From positions 179,618 through 243,617 of the forward strand of contig NZ_SLWY01000004.1 in assembly GCF_004341245.1 (NCBI RefSeq): a DNA stretch of 64,000 nt, written 5' to 3'. The notes beneath the pieces are model-generated. The model was given only the letters and a program-made list of their open reading frames with translations. It was not told where the DNA came from and did not search any database. Within the stretch, counting starts at the first letter, position 1. Every line of letters begins with the position of its first letter. The translations under genes were made by a program, and so were the position numbers. Source of the DNA: Plasticicumulans lactativorans (lineage in GTDB: Bacteria > Pseudomonadota > Gammaproteobacteria > Competibacterales > Competibacteraceae). This document shows positions 16,250 to 32,791 of this stretch, piece after piece.

Positions 16250-17344
16250 ATGAAACTCGAGATCCAGCGCGAGCAGTTGCTGAAGCCCTTGCAGAACGTG
16301 GTCAACGTCGTCGAGCGCCGACAGACCCTGCCCGTGCTGGCCAACGTGCTGCTGGAGATGCACGACAACGCGTTCACGCTCACCGCGACCGATCTCGAAG
16401 TCGAGCTGGTCACCCGAGCTTCCGTCATCACCAGCGACAGCGGCGAGGTCACGCTGCCGGCGCGCAAGCTCTTCGACATCCTGCGCAACCTGCCCGAGGA
16501 GGCGGCGATCCAGCTCGGCTTCGACGGCGAGCGCGCGGTGCTGAAGAGCGGTCGATCGCGTTTCACGCTGGCCACCCTGCCGGCCGCAGACTTCCCGACG
16601 CTCGACGAGATCCCCTTCGATCTCGAGCTGAGCCTGCCGCAGCGGACGCTGAAGACGCTGATCGAGAAGACGCAGTTCGCGATGGCGCAGCAGGACGTGC
16701 GCTACTACCTGAACGGCCTGCTGCTCGACTGCGTCGACGGCGAACTGCGCGCGGTCGCGACCGATGGCCATCGCCTGGCCTACGCCTGCGCGGCGGTGAC
16801 GGCAGCGGCGGCGGCCCAGGTGATCGTCCCGCGCAAGGGCGTGCAGGAGCTGGCGCGGCTGCTCGCCGACAGCGACGAGCCCGCGCAGGTGCGCATCGGT
16901 ACCAACCACATCCAGGTCGTCATCGGCGACATCCGCTTCACCTCCAAGCTGATCGACGGCAAGTTCCCCGACTACCAGCGGGTGATTCCGCGCGAGGGGC
17001 GTCGCGTGGTGCTGGCCGACCGTCTGGTGCTGCGTACGGCGCTCACGCGCACCGCCATCCTGTCGAACGAGAAGTACCGCGGCGTGCGCCTGCAGCTCGA
17101 CAACTGGCTGCTGCGGGTGCAGGCGCACAACCCCGAGCAGGAGGAGGCCGAGGAGGAGGTCGAGGTCAACTACAGCGGCGACGGGCTCGAGATCGGCTTC
17201 AACGTCGCCTACCTGCTCGACGCGCTGGGCGCGCTCGACGGCGAACTCGTCAAGCTGTCGTTCAATGACGCCAATTCGAGCTGCCTGCTGCAGAACCCCG
17301 ACAGCGAGGACTGCCGCTACGTGATCATGCCGATGCGCCTGTAG
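16250..17344 (+). CDS. dnaN: DNA polymerase III beta subunit (sliding clamp), 364 aa
   Basis: Ring-shaped processivity clamp. It starts MKLEIQREQLLKPLQNVVNV and ends in the conserved clamp C-terminus YVIMPMRL, which forms part of the hydrophobic partner-binding pocket. The three clamp domains are present at normal length. Preceded by the oriC-like region and followed at 68 bp by recF. Confidence 0.97.
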   Translation: MKLEIQREQLLKPLQNVVNVVERRQTLPVLANVLLEMHDNAFTLTATDLEVELVTRASVITSDSGEVTLPARKLFDILRNLPEEAAIQLGFDGERAVLKSGRSRFTLATLPAADFPTLDEIPFDLELSLPQRTLKTLIEKTQFAMAQQDVRYYLNGLLLDCVDGELRAVATDGHRLAYACAAVTAAAAAQVIVPRKGVQELARLLADSDEPAQVRIGTNHIQVVIGDIRFTSKLIDGKFPDYQRVIPREGRRVVLADRLVLRTALTRTAILSNEKYRGVRLQLDNWLLRVQAHNPEQEEAEEEVEVNYSGDGLEIGFNVAYLLDALGALDGELVKLSFNDANSSCLLQNPDSEDCRYVIMPMRL

Positions 17345-17412
17345 GCCGCGCTCCCCGGGGCTGGCGGCCCGCGCGCCGGCCGCCCTCCTTCTTCGTCGTC
17401 ATCGATCCCGCC

Positions 17413-18481
17413 ATGGCGCTGGTTACGCTGGAACTCACGGACTTCCGCCACCTGCGCGGTCCCCTGCTGGCGTGTTCGCCGGGGCTGAACGTCGTCAGCG
17501 GCGACAACGCCTCGGGCAAGACCAGTCTGCTCGAAGCCGTCTACCTCCTCGGCCGGGGCAAGTCGTTCCGCGCCGCGCGGCTCGAGGAGGCGATCCGCCG
17601 CGGTGCCGAGGCCTGGCGCGTGGTCGCCGAACTCGACATTGACGGTCGCCACCCACGGCTCGGCATTCAGCGCGACGCCAGCGGCTTCAGCGCCCGCTTC
17701 GCCGGCGAGCCGGTCGCAGGGCTCGCCACCCTCGCGCGCGCGCTGCCGGTCCTGCTGCTGACGCCCGACAGCCACCGCCTGCTCGACGGCGGGCCGAAGC
17801 AGCGGCGGCGGCTGCTCGACTGGGGGCTGTTCCAGGCCGATCCGGCCTTCATCGGCCACTGGCGGCGCTATGACCTCGCGCTGCGACAGCGCAACGCCGC
17901 GCTGCGCCAGGGCGTCGCGGCGCGCGGCCTGGCGGTCTGGGAGGCCGAGCTCGCCGCCGCCGCGCTGCCGCTGGATGCCGCCCGCCGCGGTTTCTGCGCG
18001 GCACTCGAAGCGCGCCTCGGTGGCTACGCCGACGCCCTGCTCGATCTCGGCGAGCTGCGTCTCGATTACCACCGCGGCTGGCACCGCGAGCGCGAACTGG
18101 CCGAGGTGCTCGCCGAGGGCCGCGAGGTCGACCGACGCTTCGGCCACACGCGCAGCGGGCCGCACCGGGCGGACTTCGGCGTGCGTGTCGGCGGCCGGGC
18201 GGTGGCCGAGAGCCTGTCGCGCGGGCAGCACAAGCTCCTGGTGACCGCGCTGGTGCTCGCCCAGGCGGCGCTCTACCGGGCGCATTGCGGCCGTGCCTGT
18301 ACCCTGCTGATCGACGACCTGCCGGCCGAGCTCGACCGTCCGCACCGGGCGCGGGTGATGCGCTGCCTCGCCGGCGTCGGCGCGCAGGTTTTCGTCACCG
18401 CGATCGAACCGGCGAGCCTCGACACCGAAGCCTGGGAGGCCCCGGCGCGCTTCCATCTCGACGACGGCCTGATCACGAAAT

Positions 18482-18489
<8 letters not shown>
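17413..18489 (+). CDS. recF: DNA replication and repair protein RecF, 358 aa
   Basis: SMC-like ATPase that helps load RecA at gaps. Walker A is GDNASGKTSLLEA (about 31-43); the ABC signature is LSRGQHKLL; the Walker B region is LLIDDLPAELD. Length is typical. The final codons (aaa ttg ata taa) contain a TATAAT that can serve the next gene, gyrB. Confidence 0.95.
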
Positions 18490-20937
<2,448 letters not shown>

Positions 20938-20967
20938 GGCCCGTCGCCGCCGCCGCGCGAAGACTTG

Positions 20968-21085
20968 TCAACAGAAACGGTGGACGGCGCGGTGGATGAC
21001 CGTTGGACAGCCCGGCCCCGAAGGCGCGGCCGGATGACGGGTGCCGCCCGCGGCAGGGGCGGGTTTTCAACAGAAACGGTGGACG
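20968..21085. repeat. Two identical 19-bp direct repeats, 99 bp apart
   Basis: tcaacagaaacggtggacg occurs at 20968-20986 and 21067-21085 in the gyrB-to-diguanylate-cyclase gap. The second copy is followed by a related ctgtggacg. Function unknown; possible binding site of a regulator of the downstream gene. Confidence 0.75.
21044..21067 (+). terminator. Possible Rho-independent terminator after gyrB
   Basis: Stem ccgccc (21044-21049) with gggcgg (21057-21062), 7-base loop, followed after one G by tttt (21064-21067). Short T-run, so moderate support only. Confidence 0.4.
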
Positions 21086-21285
21086 AGGCTGTGGACGCCG
21101 CGGGGACACCGTCCGGTCGGTAGCGAGGGATTTCACGCGCTAGAGTTAGGAGGTTGGCCGGTACCGCTGACCGACCGCCCCGGTGGGGTCGCGGTGGCGG
21201 GCATGGGACGATGGACGCCGTGCGCAGGCGCCCCAGCGCGTCGCCTGCCGCATCCGCAGCGCCGGCCGCCCAGGGAGATCTAACG

Positions 21286-24200
21286 ATGGCATCGAACCGG
21301 CCCGCGCACCGGGTGCGCTATGGACCACTCGCCTTTGCCGGGCTCTACCTCGTCTTCGGCGTACTCTGGCACGTGCTGGCCGGGCGCTTCGGCGGCCTCG
21401 CCAACGGGGCGCAGGCCGGCTTCGTCGACCTGGCCCGGGACGGCGGCTTCCTCCTCGTCACCGCGGTGCTGGTGTTCGTGGTGCTGCGCGCCGCTGCCAT
21501 CCGCCACGAACGCTCGGCGGAAGCCGGCAGGGAAAGCGCCTTCCCGTCCCTGCTGGTGTTCGTGGTGCTGGCGGCGGCGATCCTCACCGCGGGCGTGTTC
21601 TCCTACCGCTGGGAATCGGTGCGGGTCGGGCAGCAGGTGCAGCGCACCCTGCTCGCCGTCGCCGACCTCAAGGGGCAGCAGCTAGCCGACTGGCTCGACG
21701 AGCGCCGCGCCGACGCCGACACCCTCGCCAGCGACCGCGCCTACGCCGAGCGCACCGCGGACTGGCTCGCCAGCGACCACGCCGACACCGCCTGGCAGGC
21801 GCGCCTGCGCGAACGCCTCGCCGCCCTGCAGCGCGTCAAGGGCTACGAATCGGCGTGGCTCACCGACGTCCGCGGCCACCCGGTGCTGAGCGCCGGTACC
21901 TCGCCGGCAGCACCCGACGGCCTGCTCGAGGGGCTGATCGGGCAGGCCATCGAGCGGCGCACGGCGCTGGTGTCCGATCTCTACCTCGCGACCGCGGGCG
22001 GGCAGTCCGCGGCGCGCATGGCCCTGATCGCGCCCCTGATCGACCTGCGCGGCAGCGCGCCGACCGCGATCGCCGCCGTGGTCCTGGTAATCGATCCGCG
22101 CGCCTACCTCGATGCGTTGATGCGCCAGTGGCCGGGCCCGAGCAGCAGCGCCGAGACCTACCTGGTGCGGCTCGAAGGCGACACCGTCATCTACCTGAGC
22201 GCGCTGCGTTTCCTGCAGGGCCAGCCACTGGCGCTGCGGCTGCCGGCCGACGACCCGACGCTGCTGGCCGCGCAGGCGCGGGCGGGCGTGCGCGGCTTCA
22301 CCGAGGGCAAGGACTACCGCTACGTGCCGGTGGTCGGGGCGATCGCCAGCGTCGGCGGCATGCCCTGGTTCCTGATCGCGAAGATCGACCACGCCGAGGT
22401 GTTCGCACCGCTCGACCGCATGGCCTGGATGATGGGGGGGCTGGTGGTGGTGCTGATCGTGGCCGCCGGCATCGTCACGCTCGCCGCGCTGACCCGCCAG
22501 CAGGCGCGTCGCCAGTTCGCCGACAGCCGGCGCGAGGCCGAGCAGACCCGCCTCGAACGCGAGATCGAGTTCCTGTCGATGCACGCCCACGACATCATCG
22601 TGCTGCTCGACGGCGACGGCCGCGTGCTGCGCATCAACGACCGCGGCCTCGCCGCCTACGGCTACAGCGCCGAGGAACTGCGTGCCCTGCACGCCCGCGA
22701 CCTGCGCGCCATCGATGCCTGCGACGACTTCGACGAGCAGTGGCGCCAGGCCGCGGCCGGCGCCACCTACGAAACCGTGCACCGGCGCCGCGACGGCAGC
22801 AGCTTTCCGGTCGAGGTCAGCCTGCGGGCCTTCGACGTCGGCGACGAGCACTACCTGCAGGCGATCATCCGCGACATCTCCGAGCGCAAGATCGCCGAGG
22901 CGAAGCTGCTCAAGCAGACGAGCCTGTACGTGCTGCTCAGCCGCGGCAACGAAGCGATCGTGCGCGCCGACACCCACGAGATGCTGTTCCTCGCCATCGG
23001 CCGCATCGCGGTGCACGAGGGTGGCTTTCGCGCGTGCTGGTTCTCGAGCCTCGATCGCAGCAGCGGCGAGGTGCGCGTCGCCGCCTTCGAGGGACCGTCC
23101 GAGGTGCACCGCACGCTGGCGCGCGCGCGCATGGTGCTCGGCGCCGACAACGGCGACAGCCGCGGGCCGACCCTGCGCGCGCTGCGCAGCCAGGCGGTGA
23201 CGGTCTGCAACGACCTCGCCAGCGACCCCGACCTCGGCCCCTGGCCCGACGTGCTCGGTCCGCTCGGCATCGCCTCGGCGGCGAGCTTCCCGCTGTTCGC
23301 GATGCACGAGCTGGTCGGCGCGGTCACCTTCTACGCCGACGATACCGGCTGGTTCGATGCCGAGATGAGTGCGCTGCTGGGCCGCCTCGCCGACGACATC
23401 TCCTACGCGCTCGGACGTTTCCGCGCCGACGCCCGCCGCCGCGAGGCCGAACGCGCGCTGCGCCAGAGCGAGGCGCACTTCCGCCAGTACTTCGACGAGT
23501 CCCTGATCGGCATGGCGATGACCGCGCCCGACAAGGGCTGGATCGAGGCCAACGACACGCTGTGCCGGATGCTCGGCTACACGCGCGAGGAGCTGCTGCA
23601 GCGCAGCTGGTCCGAGCTGACCCACCCGGACGATCTGCTGCGGGACGTCGCCGAGTTCGAACGCGTGCTGCGCGGCGAGACCGACGGCTACGTCCTCGAC
23701 AAGCGCTACCTGCGCAAGGACGGCGGCGTGCTGCACACGCACCTGGTGGTGCGCTGCGTGCGCACGGCCGGCGAACCCGAACATTTCGTCATCCTGGTGC
23801 AGGACATCTCGGCGCGGGTGCGCATGGAACAGCGCCTGCGCACGCAGACGCGCCTGTACGCGCTGCTGTCGCGAACCAACGAGGCCATCGTCCGTGCCAC
23901 CGGCGAGCAGGCGCTGTTCGCCGAGGTCTGCGACATCGCCTGGCGCGAGGGCGGCTTCCTCGCGGCGTGGGTCGGCACGGTCGACAGCGGCAGCGGCGAC
24001 GTGCGCCCGGTCGCGGTCGCCGGTGTGCCCGAAGGCTGCGAGTTCGTCGCCGCGCTGCAGCTGTCGCTGCGCCCCGGGCAGCCGGGCGCCGAAGGCCCCA
24101 CCGCGATCGCCTACCGCAGCGGTGACCCGTACATCTGCAACGACGTGCAGGCCAACCCGCGCACCTGCGCCTGGGCGGAACGCACGCGCCGCGCCGGCAT

Positions 24201-25479
24201 CGCGGCCTCGGCCACGCTGCCGCTGCGCCGCCGCGGGGCGGTCGCCGGCGTGGTCAACCTCTACGCCGCCGAGGTCGGCTACTTCGACCCCGACATGGTG
24301 CGCCTGCTCGGCCAGATGGCGAACGATCTCTCCTATGCGCTCGACCGCTTCGAGGCCGATGCCCGCCGCGAGCGGGCCGAGCAGGCGCTGAAGCACGGCG
24401 CCGAGGTGCTCGAGGCCACCGTCGCCGCGCGCACCGCGGAACTCGACGCGGCCAATCGCGCCCTCGAACGCCGCGCCGAGGAGTCGGAGCGGCGCGCGCG
24501 CCAGGCGGCGCGCCTCGCCGAGCTCGCCGACCTGCTGCAGACCGCGCATCGCCTCGACGAGGCCTACGCCACGCTGGCGGCGGGCCTGCCCGGGCTGTTC
24601 GCCGGCTGCGCCGGCGCCCTCTACCGCCTCGGCGCCGCCAGCGAGCCGCTGCTGACGGTGGCGAGCTGGGGCGGCGCGGCGCCGGTCGAAAGCGCCGCCA
24701 CGTTCTTCGCCGAGGACTGCTGGGCGCTGCGCCGCGCCAAGCTGCACGTGGTTTCGCCGCAGCACGCGGCGCCGCGCTGCACGCACACCGACCCGGTGCG
24801 CAGCTCCGCCGTGTGCGTGCCGCTCAGCGTGCAGGGGCGCGTCTTCGCGCTGCTGCACCTGCTGCCCGGCGCCGGGGTCGATGCCGACGCCGCGGCCGCG
24901 CTCGCGCGCGAGGCTGCCGAGCGCGTCGGGCTCGCCTTCGCCAACCTGGAGCTGCGCGAATCGCTGCGCTTCCAGTCGCTGCACGATGCGCTCACCGGGG
25001 TCTACAACCGCCGCTTCATGGAGGACTGCCTGCGGCGCGAACTCGCCCGCGCGCGCCGCAGCCACACGCCGGTGGCCGTGGTGCTGCTCGACATCGACCA
25101 CTTCAAGCGCATCAACGACACCTTCGGCCACGATGCCGGCGACGCCGTGCTGCGCACCGTCGGCGCGCTGCTGAAGCAGGCGGTGCGCCCGAGTGACGTG
25201 GTCTGCCGCTACGGTGGCGAGGAATTCGTGCTGATCCTGCCGGGCGCCGACACCGAGGTCGCGCAGGCGCGTGCCGAGCACGTGCGTTCGCTCGCCGAGG
25301 CGCAGGACCACCTCGTCGGCAACGCCCACGTCGGGCGCGTCACGCTGTCGCTCGGCGTCGCGGTGTTCCCGCGCCACGGCGTCGAGACCGAAACCCTGCT
25401 CGGCGCCGCCGACCGCGCGCTGTACCGCGCCAAGCACGGCGGGCGCAACCGCGTGATGCTGGCCGCCGGGGTCGAGTGA
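21286..25479 (+). CDS. Membrane-anchored PAS/GAF diguanylate cyclase, about 1397 aa
   Basis: Makes cyclic-di-GMP from two GTP. Order seen: three N-terminal hydrophobic segments, an extracytoplasmic sensor region closed by another membrane segment ([16 protein letters not shown]), PAS 1, GAF 1, PAS 2, GAF 2, a coiled linker, a degenerate third GAF, then GGDEF. The GGDEF domain starts [15 protein letters not shown]; the active site is GGEEF and the inhibitory I-site RPSD sits five residues before it, so product inhibition is likely. No EAL domain. The start at 21286 (MASNRPAHR) has GGGAGAT upstream; the frame is open 44 codons further but that part is low-complexity. Confidence 0.9.
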   Translation: MASNRPAHRVRYGPLAFAGLYLVFGVLWHVLAGRFGGLANGAQAGFVDLARDGGFLLVTAVLVFVVLRAAAIRHERSAEAGRESAFPSLLVFVVLAAAILTAGVFSYRWESVRVGQQVQRTLLAVADLKGQQLADWLDERRADADTLASDRAYAERTADWLASDHADTAWQARLRERLAALQRVKGYESAWLTDVRGHPVLSAGTSPAAPDGLLEGLIGQAIERRTALVSDLYLATAGGQSAARMALIAPLIDLRGSAPTAIAAVVLVIDPRAYLDALMRQWPGPSSSAETYLVRLEGDTVIYLSALRFLQGQPLALRLPADDPTLLAAQARAGVRGFTEGKDYRYVPVVGAIASVGGMPWFLIAKIDHAEVFAPLDRMAWMMGGLVVVLIVAAGIVTLAALTRQQARRQFADSRREAEQTRLEREIEFLSMHAHDIIVLLDGDGRVLRINDRGLAAYGYSAEELRALHARDLRAIDACDDFDEQWRQAAAGATYETVHRRRDGSSFPVEVSLRAFDVGDEHYLQAIIRDISERKIAEAKLLKQTSLYVLLSRGNEAIVRADTHEMLFLAIGRIAVHEGGFRACWFSSLDRSSGEVRVAAFEGPSEVHRTLARARMVLGADNGDSRGPTLRALRSQAVTVCNDLASDPDLGPWPDVLGPLGIASAASFPLFAMHELVGAVTFYADDTGWFDAEMSALLGRLADDISYALGRFRADARRREAERALRQSEAHFRQYFDESLIGMAMTAPDKGWIEANDTLCRMLGYTREELLQRSWSELTHPDDLLRDVAEFERVLRGETDGYVLDKRYLRKDGGVLHTHLVVRCVRTAGEPEHFVILVQDISARVRMEQRLRTQTRLYALLSRTNEAIVRATGEQALFAEVCDIAWREGGFLAAWVGTVDSGSGDVRPVAVAGVPEGCEFVAALQLSLRPGQPGAEGPTAIAYRSGDPYICNDVQANPRTCAWAERTRRAGIAASATLPLRRRGAVAGVVNLYAAEVGYFDPDMVRLLGQMANDLSYALDRFEADARRERAEQALKHGAEVLEATVAARTAELDAANRALERRAEESERRARQAARLAELADLLQTAHRLDEAYATLAAGLPGLFAGCAGALYRLGAASEPLLTVASWGGAAPVESAATFFAEDCWALRRAKLHVVSPQHAAPRCTHTDPVRSSAVCVPLSVQGRVFALLHLLPGAGVDADAAAALAREAAERVGLAFANLELRESLRFQSLHDALTGVYNRRFMEDCLRRELARARRSHTPVAVVLLDIDHFKRINDTFGHDAGDAVLRTVGALLKQAVRPSDVVCRYGGEEFVLILPGADTEVAQARAEHVRSLAEAQDHLVGNAHVGRVTLSLGVAVFPRHGVETETLLGAADRALYRAKHGGRNRVMLAAGVE

Positions 25480-25489
25480 GGCGCGGCGC

Positions 25490-27925
<2,436 letters not shown>

Positions 27926-27986
27926 GGGTGGGTTTCCTCGTCGCGGCAGGCCGCGGCAGGGGCCGCCCGGCGGGCGGCGAGAATTG

Positions 27987-30323
27987 ATGCTCCGGGCGAT
28001 CTATGCGATCGTGGGGCCCTTTTTCGGCCAGCCCGCAGCTTTCGTGACGCATCGCAGAGTCATCATAACAGCCCTGTGTCTCGGGCTGGCGCCGGCGGCG
28101 TACGCGCATGGCGCCTCTCCGGGACGGGGGGCGGGCCCCGAGGCCTCGGAACTGTGCGAAACCGACGAGCTCGCCGCCCTGCTGCGTCCCGACACCGGGG
28201 CCAGTGACCAGGGGCCGGTACGCTACGAGGCCGACGCGGCCCAGTCGACCCCCGAACGCGCCTCGCTGAGCGGCAACGTCGAAGTCAACCGCGGCGACCA
28301 GCGCCTGCTGGCGCCGCGCCTCGAACTCGACCGCAAGACCAACATCGGCTACGCCACCGAGGGCGCCGAAGGCGGCACGCCGCAGTTCGCCTTCCGCGCC
28401 AAGAAGGCCGAGATCGCGCTCGACCAGAACGTCGGCCACTACGACGACGCCGAGTACTTCATGGGCCGCAGCAACGCCCAGGGCAGTGCGAAGAAGGTCG
28501 TCGACGACCGTGACAAGGCCGTCACCGACCTCGATCAGGCCACCTACTCCACCTGCAAGCGCGGCGACGAGCTCTGGCAGATCCGCGCCGACACCCTCAA
28601 GCTCGACTACAACACGGGCCGCGGCGTGGCGCACGACGCCACGGTCGCGATCGGCGGCGTGCCGGTGCTGTATTCGCCGTACCTGTCGTTCCCGATCACC
28701 GACGAGCGCCAGTCGGGCTTCCTCGCGCCGCGGCTGAGCAGCAGCAGCGGCAACGGCTTCGACCTGGCGCTGCCGTACTACTGGAACATCGCGCCGAACC
28801 AGGATGCGACCCTCACCCCGCGCGTGATCACCGACCGCGGCTTCCAGCTCGGCACCGAGTACCGCTACCTCGGCACGCGCGGCAGCGGCGAGTTCTACGG
28901 CGAGTACCTGCCGAACGACCGCGAGGCCGAGCGCGACCGCGGCATGGTCGACCTGCGCGCGCGCGGGGCCTGGTTCCCGGGACTCAGCAGCTCGCTGATC
29001 TACGACTGGGTGTCGGATGATGACTACTTCCGCGACCTCGGCAACCAGCTCGACGTCGTCGACACCGCCTACCTGCAGCGCACCTTCGACACCACCTACG
29101 CGGTGCCCTTCGGCGGCGTGCTGCTGACGCGCTTCCAGGGCTACCAGACGCTCGATGCGCCCGACCTCAAGCGCGTGCCGCCGTATTCGCGGCTGCCGCA
29201 GATGGTCTATTTCGGCGGCTGGGACCATGGCCTGCTGCGCTACGACCTGCGCACCGAGGTGGTCGCCTTCGACCACCCGACCATGGTCACCGGCACGCGC
29301 TTCGACATCGAGCCGGCGGTGAGCCTGCCGCTCGAATGGTCCTACGCCTTCGTGCGACCCCGCGTCGCCTACCGGCAGACGCAGTACCAGCTCGACTACC
29401 CCGGCAACACCGGGGCCACGAACGACACCTCGCCGAACCGCGGCGCGCCGATCCTGAGCCTCGATTCCGGGCTGATCTTCGAGCGCCCGCTGGGCTTCGG
29501 CGACAGCGCCTTCACGCAGACGCTCGAACCGCGGCTGTACTACCTGCGCGTGCCCTACCGCCGCCAGGGCGACATCCCGGTGTTCGACACCACCCTCGTC
29601 AACACCTCGTTCAACGCGCTGTTCTACGACAACCGCTTCGTCGGCACCGACCGCCTCGGCGATGCCAACCAGCTGACCACGGCGGTGTCGACGCGCATCA
29701 TCGGTGCCGCCGACGGCCGCGAGCGCATGCGCCTGAGCCTCGGCCAGATCCAGTACTTCGAGGATCGCCGCGTCGCGCTCGGCGCCGACCAGCTGGTCGA
29801 CACCGGCAGCTCCGACCTGATCGCCGAGGGCCAGGTGACGCTCGGCCGCGACTGGTACCTGCGCATCGCCGCGCAGTGGGACCCGCACAACGAAGAGGCC
29901 CGGCGCAACGCGGTCGACCTGCGCTACCGCGGCGAGCGTGGCGCCGTCTTCAACATCGCCTACCGTTACTCGAACCGCGGCGATCCGCCGGCGCAGGGCG
30001 CGCCCGCCGACACCGACCAGATCGACTTCACCGGCGTCCTGCCGGTCAATCCGCGCTGGCGGCTGTTCGGCCGCTGGAACTACTCGATGCTCGACGAGCA
30101 CGTGGTCGACACCTTCGCCGGCGTCGAGTACAGCGACTGCTGCTGGGCGGTGCGCATGCTCGGGCGCCAGTACCGCGACTACCCGCAGGACGAGGAAGCC
30201 AAGAACGCGTTCTTCCTCGAGTTCGAACTCAAGGGCCTCAGCTCGATCGGTGCCGGGGTCGACCAGTTCCTGAACAAGTCGATCCTGGGCTACACCCACC
30301 CAGGCAGCACAAGCCGCTATTGA
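27987..30323 (+). CDS. lptD: LPS-assembly outer membrane protein LptD, about 778 aa
   Basis: Outer-membrane beta-barrel that places lipopolysaccharide in the outer leaflet with LptE. A signal peptide (VIITALCLGLAPAAYA) is followed by an OstA/LptA-like beta-jellyroll (about 75-230) and the barrel. All four disulfide cysteines are visible: one in ELCETDE, one in STCKRG, and the adjacent pair in SDCCWAV. Two starts are possible: ATG 27987 (long n-region) or GTG 28044 (MTHRRVIITAL), which gives a more usual signal peptide. First gene of lptD-surA-pdxA-rsmA, the standard order. Confidence 0.95.
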   Translation: MLRAIYAIVGPFFGQPAAFVTHRRVIITALCLGLAPAAYAHGASPGRGAGPEASELCETDELAALLRPDTGASDQGPVRYEADAAQSTPERASLSGNVEVNRGDQRLLAPRLELDRKTNIGYATEGAEGGTPQFAFRAKKAEIALDQNVGHYDDAEYFMGRSNAQGSAKKVVDDRDKAVTDLDQATYSTCKRGDELWQIRADTLKLDYNTGRGVAHDATVAIGGVPVLYSPYLSFPITDERQSGFLAPRLSSSSGNGFDLALPYYWNIAPNQDATLTPRVITDRGFQLGTEYRYLGTRGSGEFYGEYLPNDREAERDRGMVDLRARGAWFPGLSSSLIYDWVSDDDYFRDLGNQLDVVDTAYLQRTFDTTYAVPFGGVLLTRFQGYQTLDAPDLKRVPPYSRLPQMVYFGGWDHGLLRYDLRTEVVAFDHPTMVTGTRFDIEPAVSLPLEWSYAFVRPRVAYRQTQYQLDYPGNTGATNDTSPNRGAPILSLDSGLIFERPLGFGDSAFTQTLEPRLYYLRVPYRRQGDIPVFDTTLVNTSFNALFYDNRFVGTDRLGDANQLTTAVSTRIIGAADGRERMRLSLGQIQYFEDRRVALGADQLVDTGSSDLIAEGQVTLGRDWYLRIAAQWDPHNEEARRNAVDLRYRGERGAVFNIAYRYSNRGDPPAQGAPADTDQIDFTGVLPVNPRWRLFGRWNYSMLDEHVVDTFAGVEYSDCCWAVRMLGRQYRDYPQDEEAKNAFFLEFELKGLSSIGAGVDQFLNKSILGYTHPGSTSRY

Positions 30324-30336
30324 GACCCGTCCCGTC

Positions 30337-31743
30337 ATGAACAGACCCTTGCTCGTCCTCTCCCTCGCGGCGGTGCTGGCCCTGCCGGCGCAGGCCCAGC
30401 AGGGGCTCGAGTTCGGCCCGGCCAACCGCGCGACACCCGCCGCCGGCGCGAACGGCGGCTCCGCCCTCGACGTCGTGGTCGCGGTGGTCGACGACGACGT
30501 GATCACCCGCCGCGAACTCGACCACGCGGTGCAGACCACGCTGCGCCAGCTGCGCCAGCGCAACACGCCGGTGCCGCCGCCGCAGGTGCTGGAGCACCAG
30601 GTGCTGGAGCGCCAGATCCTGCTGCTGCTGCAGCAGCGCGCCGCCGAGCGCAACGGCGTCACCGTCGACGACCAGAGCCTGAACGCGGCGATCGACAGCA
30701 TCGCGCAGCGCAACAACATGAGCCGCGAGCAGCTCAAGCGCGCGATCGAGCGCGACGGCTACAGCTTCGCGGCTTATCAGGAGCAGGTCCGCCGCGAGAT
30801 GCTCGGCGCGCGCCTGCGCCAGAAGGTGGTCGAGGGGCGCGTGAACGTCACCGACCAGGAAGTCGACATGGCGATGGGGCGCGGCGGCGGCCTCGCCGGC
30901 GGCGCCGAGCCGGCGACTGCGGCGGCACCCGCCGCCGAGCGCGAGCTGCACCTGGCGCAGATCCTGGTCGCGGCCGGCGAGGGGGCGAGCCCCGAGCAGG
31001 TCGAGGCGGCGCGGGTCAAGGCCGAGCGGGTGCTGGAGGAGCTGAAGCGCGGGGCCGATTTCCGCGCCCTCGCGGTGTCGGTGTCGGACGCGCCGCAGGC
31101 GCTCGACGGCGGCGACCTCGGCTGGCGTCCGCAGGCGCAGATCCCCAGCGCCTTCGCCGAGGCGGTCGGGCGGCTGCAGCCCGGCCAGTTCACCGACCTC
31201 GTGCGCAGCCCGAGCGGCTTCCACATCGTCAAGCTGCTGGAGGTGCGCAGCGTCGGCGAGGCCGCCGGCCCGCAGCAGACGCAGATCCTGGTGCGTCACA
31301 TCCTGCTGCGCTCCGGCCCGGGAATGACCGATGCGCAGGCGCGCGCCCAGCTCGCGCGCCTGCGCGCCCGCGCGCTCGCCGGCGAGGACTTCGCCGCGCT
31401 GGCGCGCGAGGCCTCGGTGGACACCAGCAGCGCGGCGCGCGGCGGCGTGCTCGGCTGGGTCGGCCCGAAGGATGCGCCGCCGGCGTTCGAGGCGGCGATC
31501 GTCGGCCTGAAGCCGGGCGAGATCAGCCAGCCGGTGAAGACCAACGCCGGCTGGCACCTGGTGCAGGTGATGCAGCGCCGGCAGGTCGCCGCGGGCAGCG
31601 GTGGCAGCGGTGGCGGTGCGGCCGGCAAGGACCCGCAGCGCGAGCAGGTGCGCGAGGCGCTGTACAAGCGCAAGGTCGAGGAGGAGTGGGACCTGTGGCT
31701 GCGCCGCCTGCGCGACGAGGCCTACGTCGAGATCCGTCTGTGA
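30337..31743 (+). CDS. surA: Periplasmic chaperone and peptidyl-prolyl isomerase SurA, 468 aa
   Basis: Escorts outer-membrane proteins, including LptD, to the Bam complex. A signal peptide ([16 protein letters not shown]) is followed by the SurA N-domain ([16 protein letters not shown]) and two parvulin domains, at about 205-305 and 315-415. Each has the PpiC features (ASPEQV...[13 protein letters not shown] and ...[13 protein letters not shown]). A Gly/Ser-rich run (GSGGSGGGA) lies near the C-terminus. It follows lptD by 13 bp. Confidence 0.95.
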   Translation: MNRPLLVLSLAAVLALPAQAQQGLEFGPANRATPAAGANGGSALDVVVAVVDDDVITRRELDHAVQTTLRQLRQRNTPVPPPQVLEHQVLERQILLLLQQRAAERNGVTVDDQSLNAAIDSIAQRNNMSREQLKRAIERDGYSFAAYQEQVRREMLGARLRQKVVEGRVNVTDQEVDMAMGRGGGLAGGAEPATAAAPAAERELHLAQILVAAGEGASPEQVEAARVKAERVLEELKRGADFRALAVSVSDAPQALDGGDLGWRPQAQIPSAFAEAVGRLQPGQFTDLVRSPSGFHIVKLLEVRSVGEAAGPQQTQILVRHILLRSGPGMTDAQARAQLARLRARALAGEDFAALAREASVDTSSAARGGVLGWVGPKDAPPAFEAAIVGLKPGEISQPVKTNAGWHLVQVMQRRQVAAGSGGSGGGAAGKDPQREQVREALYKRKVEEEWDLWLRRLRDEAYVEIRL

Positions 31744-31780
31744 CGACCGGCCCCGCCCGCCGGGCCGCGTTGCCGCCGGC

Positions 31781-32791
31781 ATGAACGCCGCACGCCCGCC
31801 CCGCCTGGTGCTCACCGCCGGCGAGCCTGCCGGCATCGGCCCCGATCTCTGCGTCGCGCTGGCGCAGTCGCCGCCGGAGCCCGCGCTCGTCGTCGCCGCC
31901 GACCCGGCGGTGCTGCTCGAGCGCGCCCGCGCGCTGGCGCTGCCGCTCGCCGTCGACCCCTACGACGCCGCGGCGCCGCTGCCGCCGCCGCGGCCGGGCC
32001 GCCTCACCGTGCTGCCGGTGCCGCTGGCCGCCGCGGTGCGCCCCGGCCGGCTCGATCCGGCCAATGCGCCGCACGTGCTGGCGATGCTCGCGCGCGCCTG
32101 CGACGGCTGCCTGGCCGGTGAGTTCGACGCGCTGGTCACCGGCCCGGTGCACAAGGGCGTGATCAACGACGCCGGCGTGACCTTCTCCGGCCACACCGAG
32201 TTCTTCGCCGAGCGCTGCGGCGGCGTCACGCCGGTGATGATGCTCGCCGCCGGCGAGCTGCGCGTGGCGCTCGCCACCACCCACCTGCCGCTGCGCGCGG
32301 TGGCCGACGCGATCACCGCGCCGCGCCTCGAACACGTGCTGCTGACCCTCGACCGCGAGCTGCGCACGCGCTTCGCGCTGGTGGCGCCGCGCATCCTGGT
32401 GTGCGGGCTCAATCCGCATGCCGGCGAGGGCGGCCACCTCGGCCGCGAGGAGGTCGAGATCATCGCGCCGCTGCTCGACGCGCTGCGCGCGCGCGGCCTC
32501 GACCTGGTCGGGCCGCTGCCGGCCGACACGCTGTTCCAGCCGCAGCACCTCGCCGGCGCCGCGGCGGTGCTGGCGATGTACCACGATCAGGGCCTGCCGG
32601 TGCTGAAGTACGCCGGCTTCGGCCGCGCCGTGAACATCACGCTGGGGCTGCCGGTCATCCGCACCTCGGTCGATCACGGCACCGCGCTCGACCTCGCCGG
32701 CAGCGGTCGCGCCGACGCCGGCAGCCTGCGTGCCGCGCTCGACTGTGCCGGCGACCTGGTGCGGCGCGCGTGGCGCGCCGCGGCGCCATGA
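31781..32791 (+). CDS. pdxA: 4-hydroxythreonine-4-phosphate dehydrogenase PdxA, 336 aa
   Basis: NAD-dependent step of pyridoxal 5'-phosphate synthesis. Family motifs: [11 protein letters not shown] near the N-terminus, [18 protein letters not shown] and [12 protein letters not shown], and the C-terminal [14 protein letters not shown]; the three metal-ligand His are present. The start at ATG 31781 ([11 protein letters not shown]) gives normal length; 60 codons upstream are open but lie within surA. Its stop overlaps the rsmA start. Confidence 0.96.
   Translation: MNAARPPRLVLTAGEPAGIGPDLCVALAQSPPEPALVVAADPAVLLERARALALPLAVDPYDAAAPLPPPRPGRLTVLPVPLAAAVRPGRLDPANAPHVLAMLARACDGCLAGEFDALVTGPVHKGVINDAGVTFSGHTEFFAERCGGVTPVMMLAAGELRVALATTHLPLRAVADAITAPRLEHVLLTLDRELRTRFALVAPRILVCGLNPHAGEGGHLGREEVEIIAPLLDALRARGLDLVGPLPADTLFQPQHLAGAAAVLAMYHDQGLPVLKYAGFGRAVNITLGLPVIRTSVDHGTALDLAGSGRADAGSLRAALDCAGDLVRRAWRAAAP

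Noticed and set aside
21682..25437. A 1251-codon open frame antisense to the diguanylate cyclase gene
   Set aside because: It mirrors the third-position GC bias of the real gene, has no domain and is rich in Ala, Arg, Gly and His. The sense frame has complete PAS/GAF/GGDEF domains.
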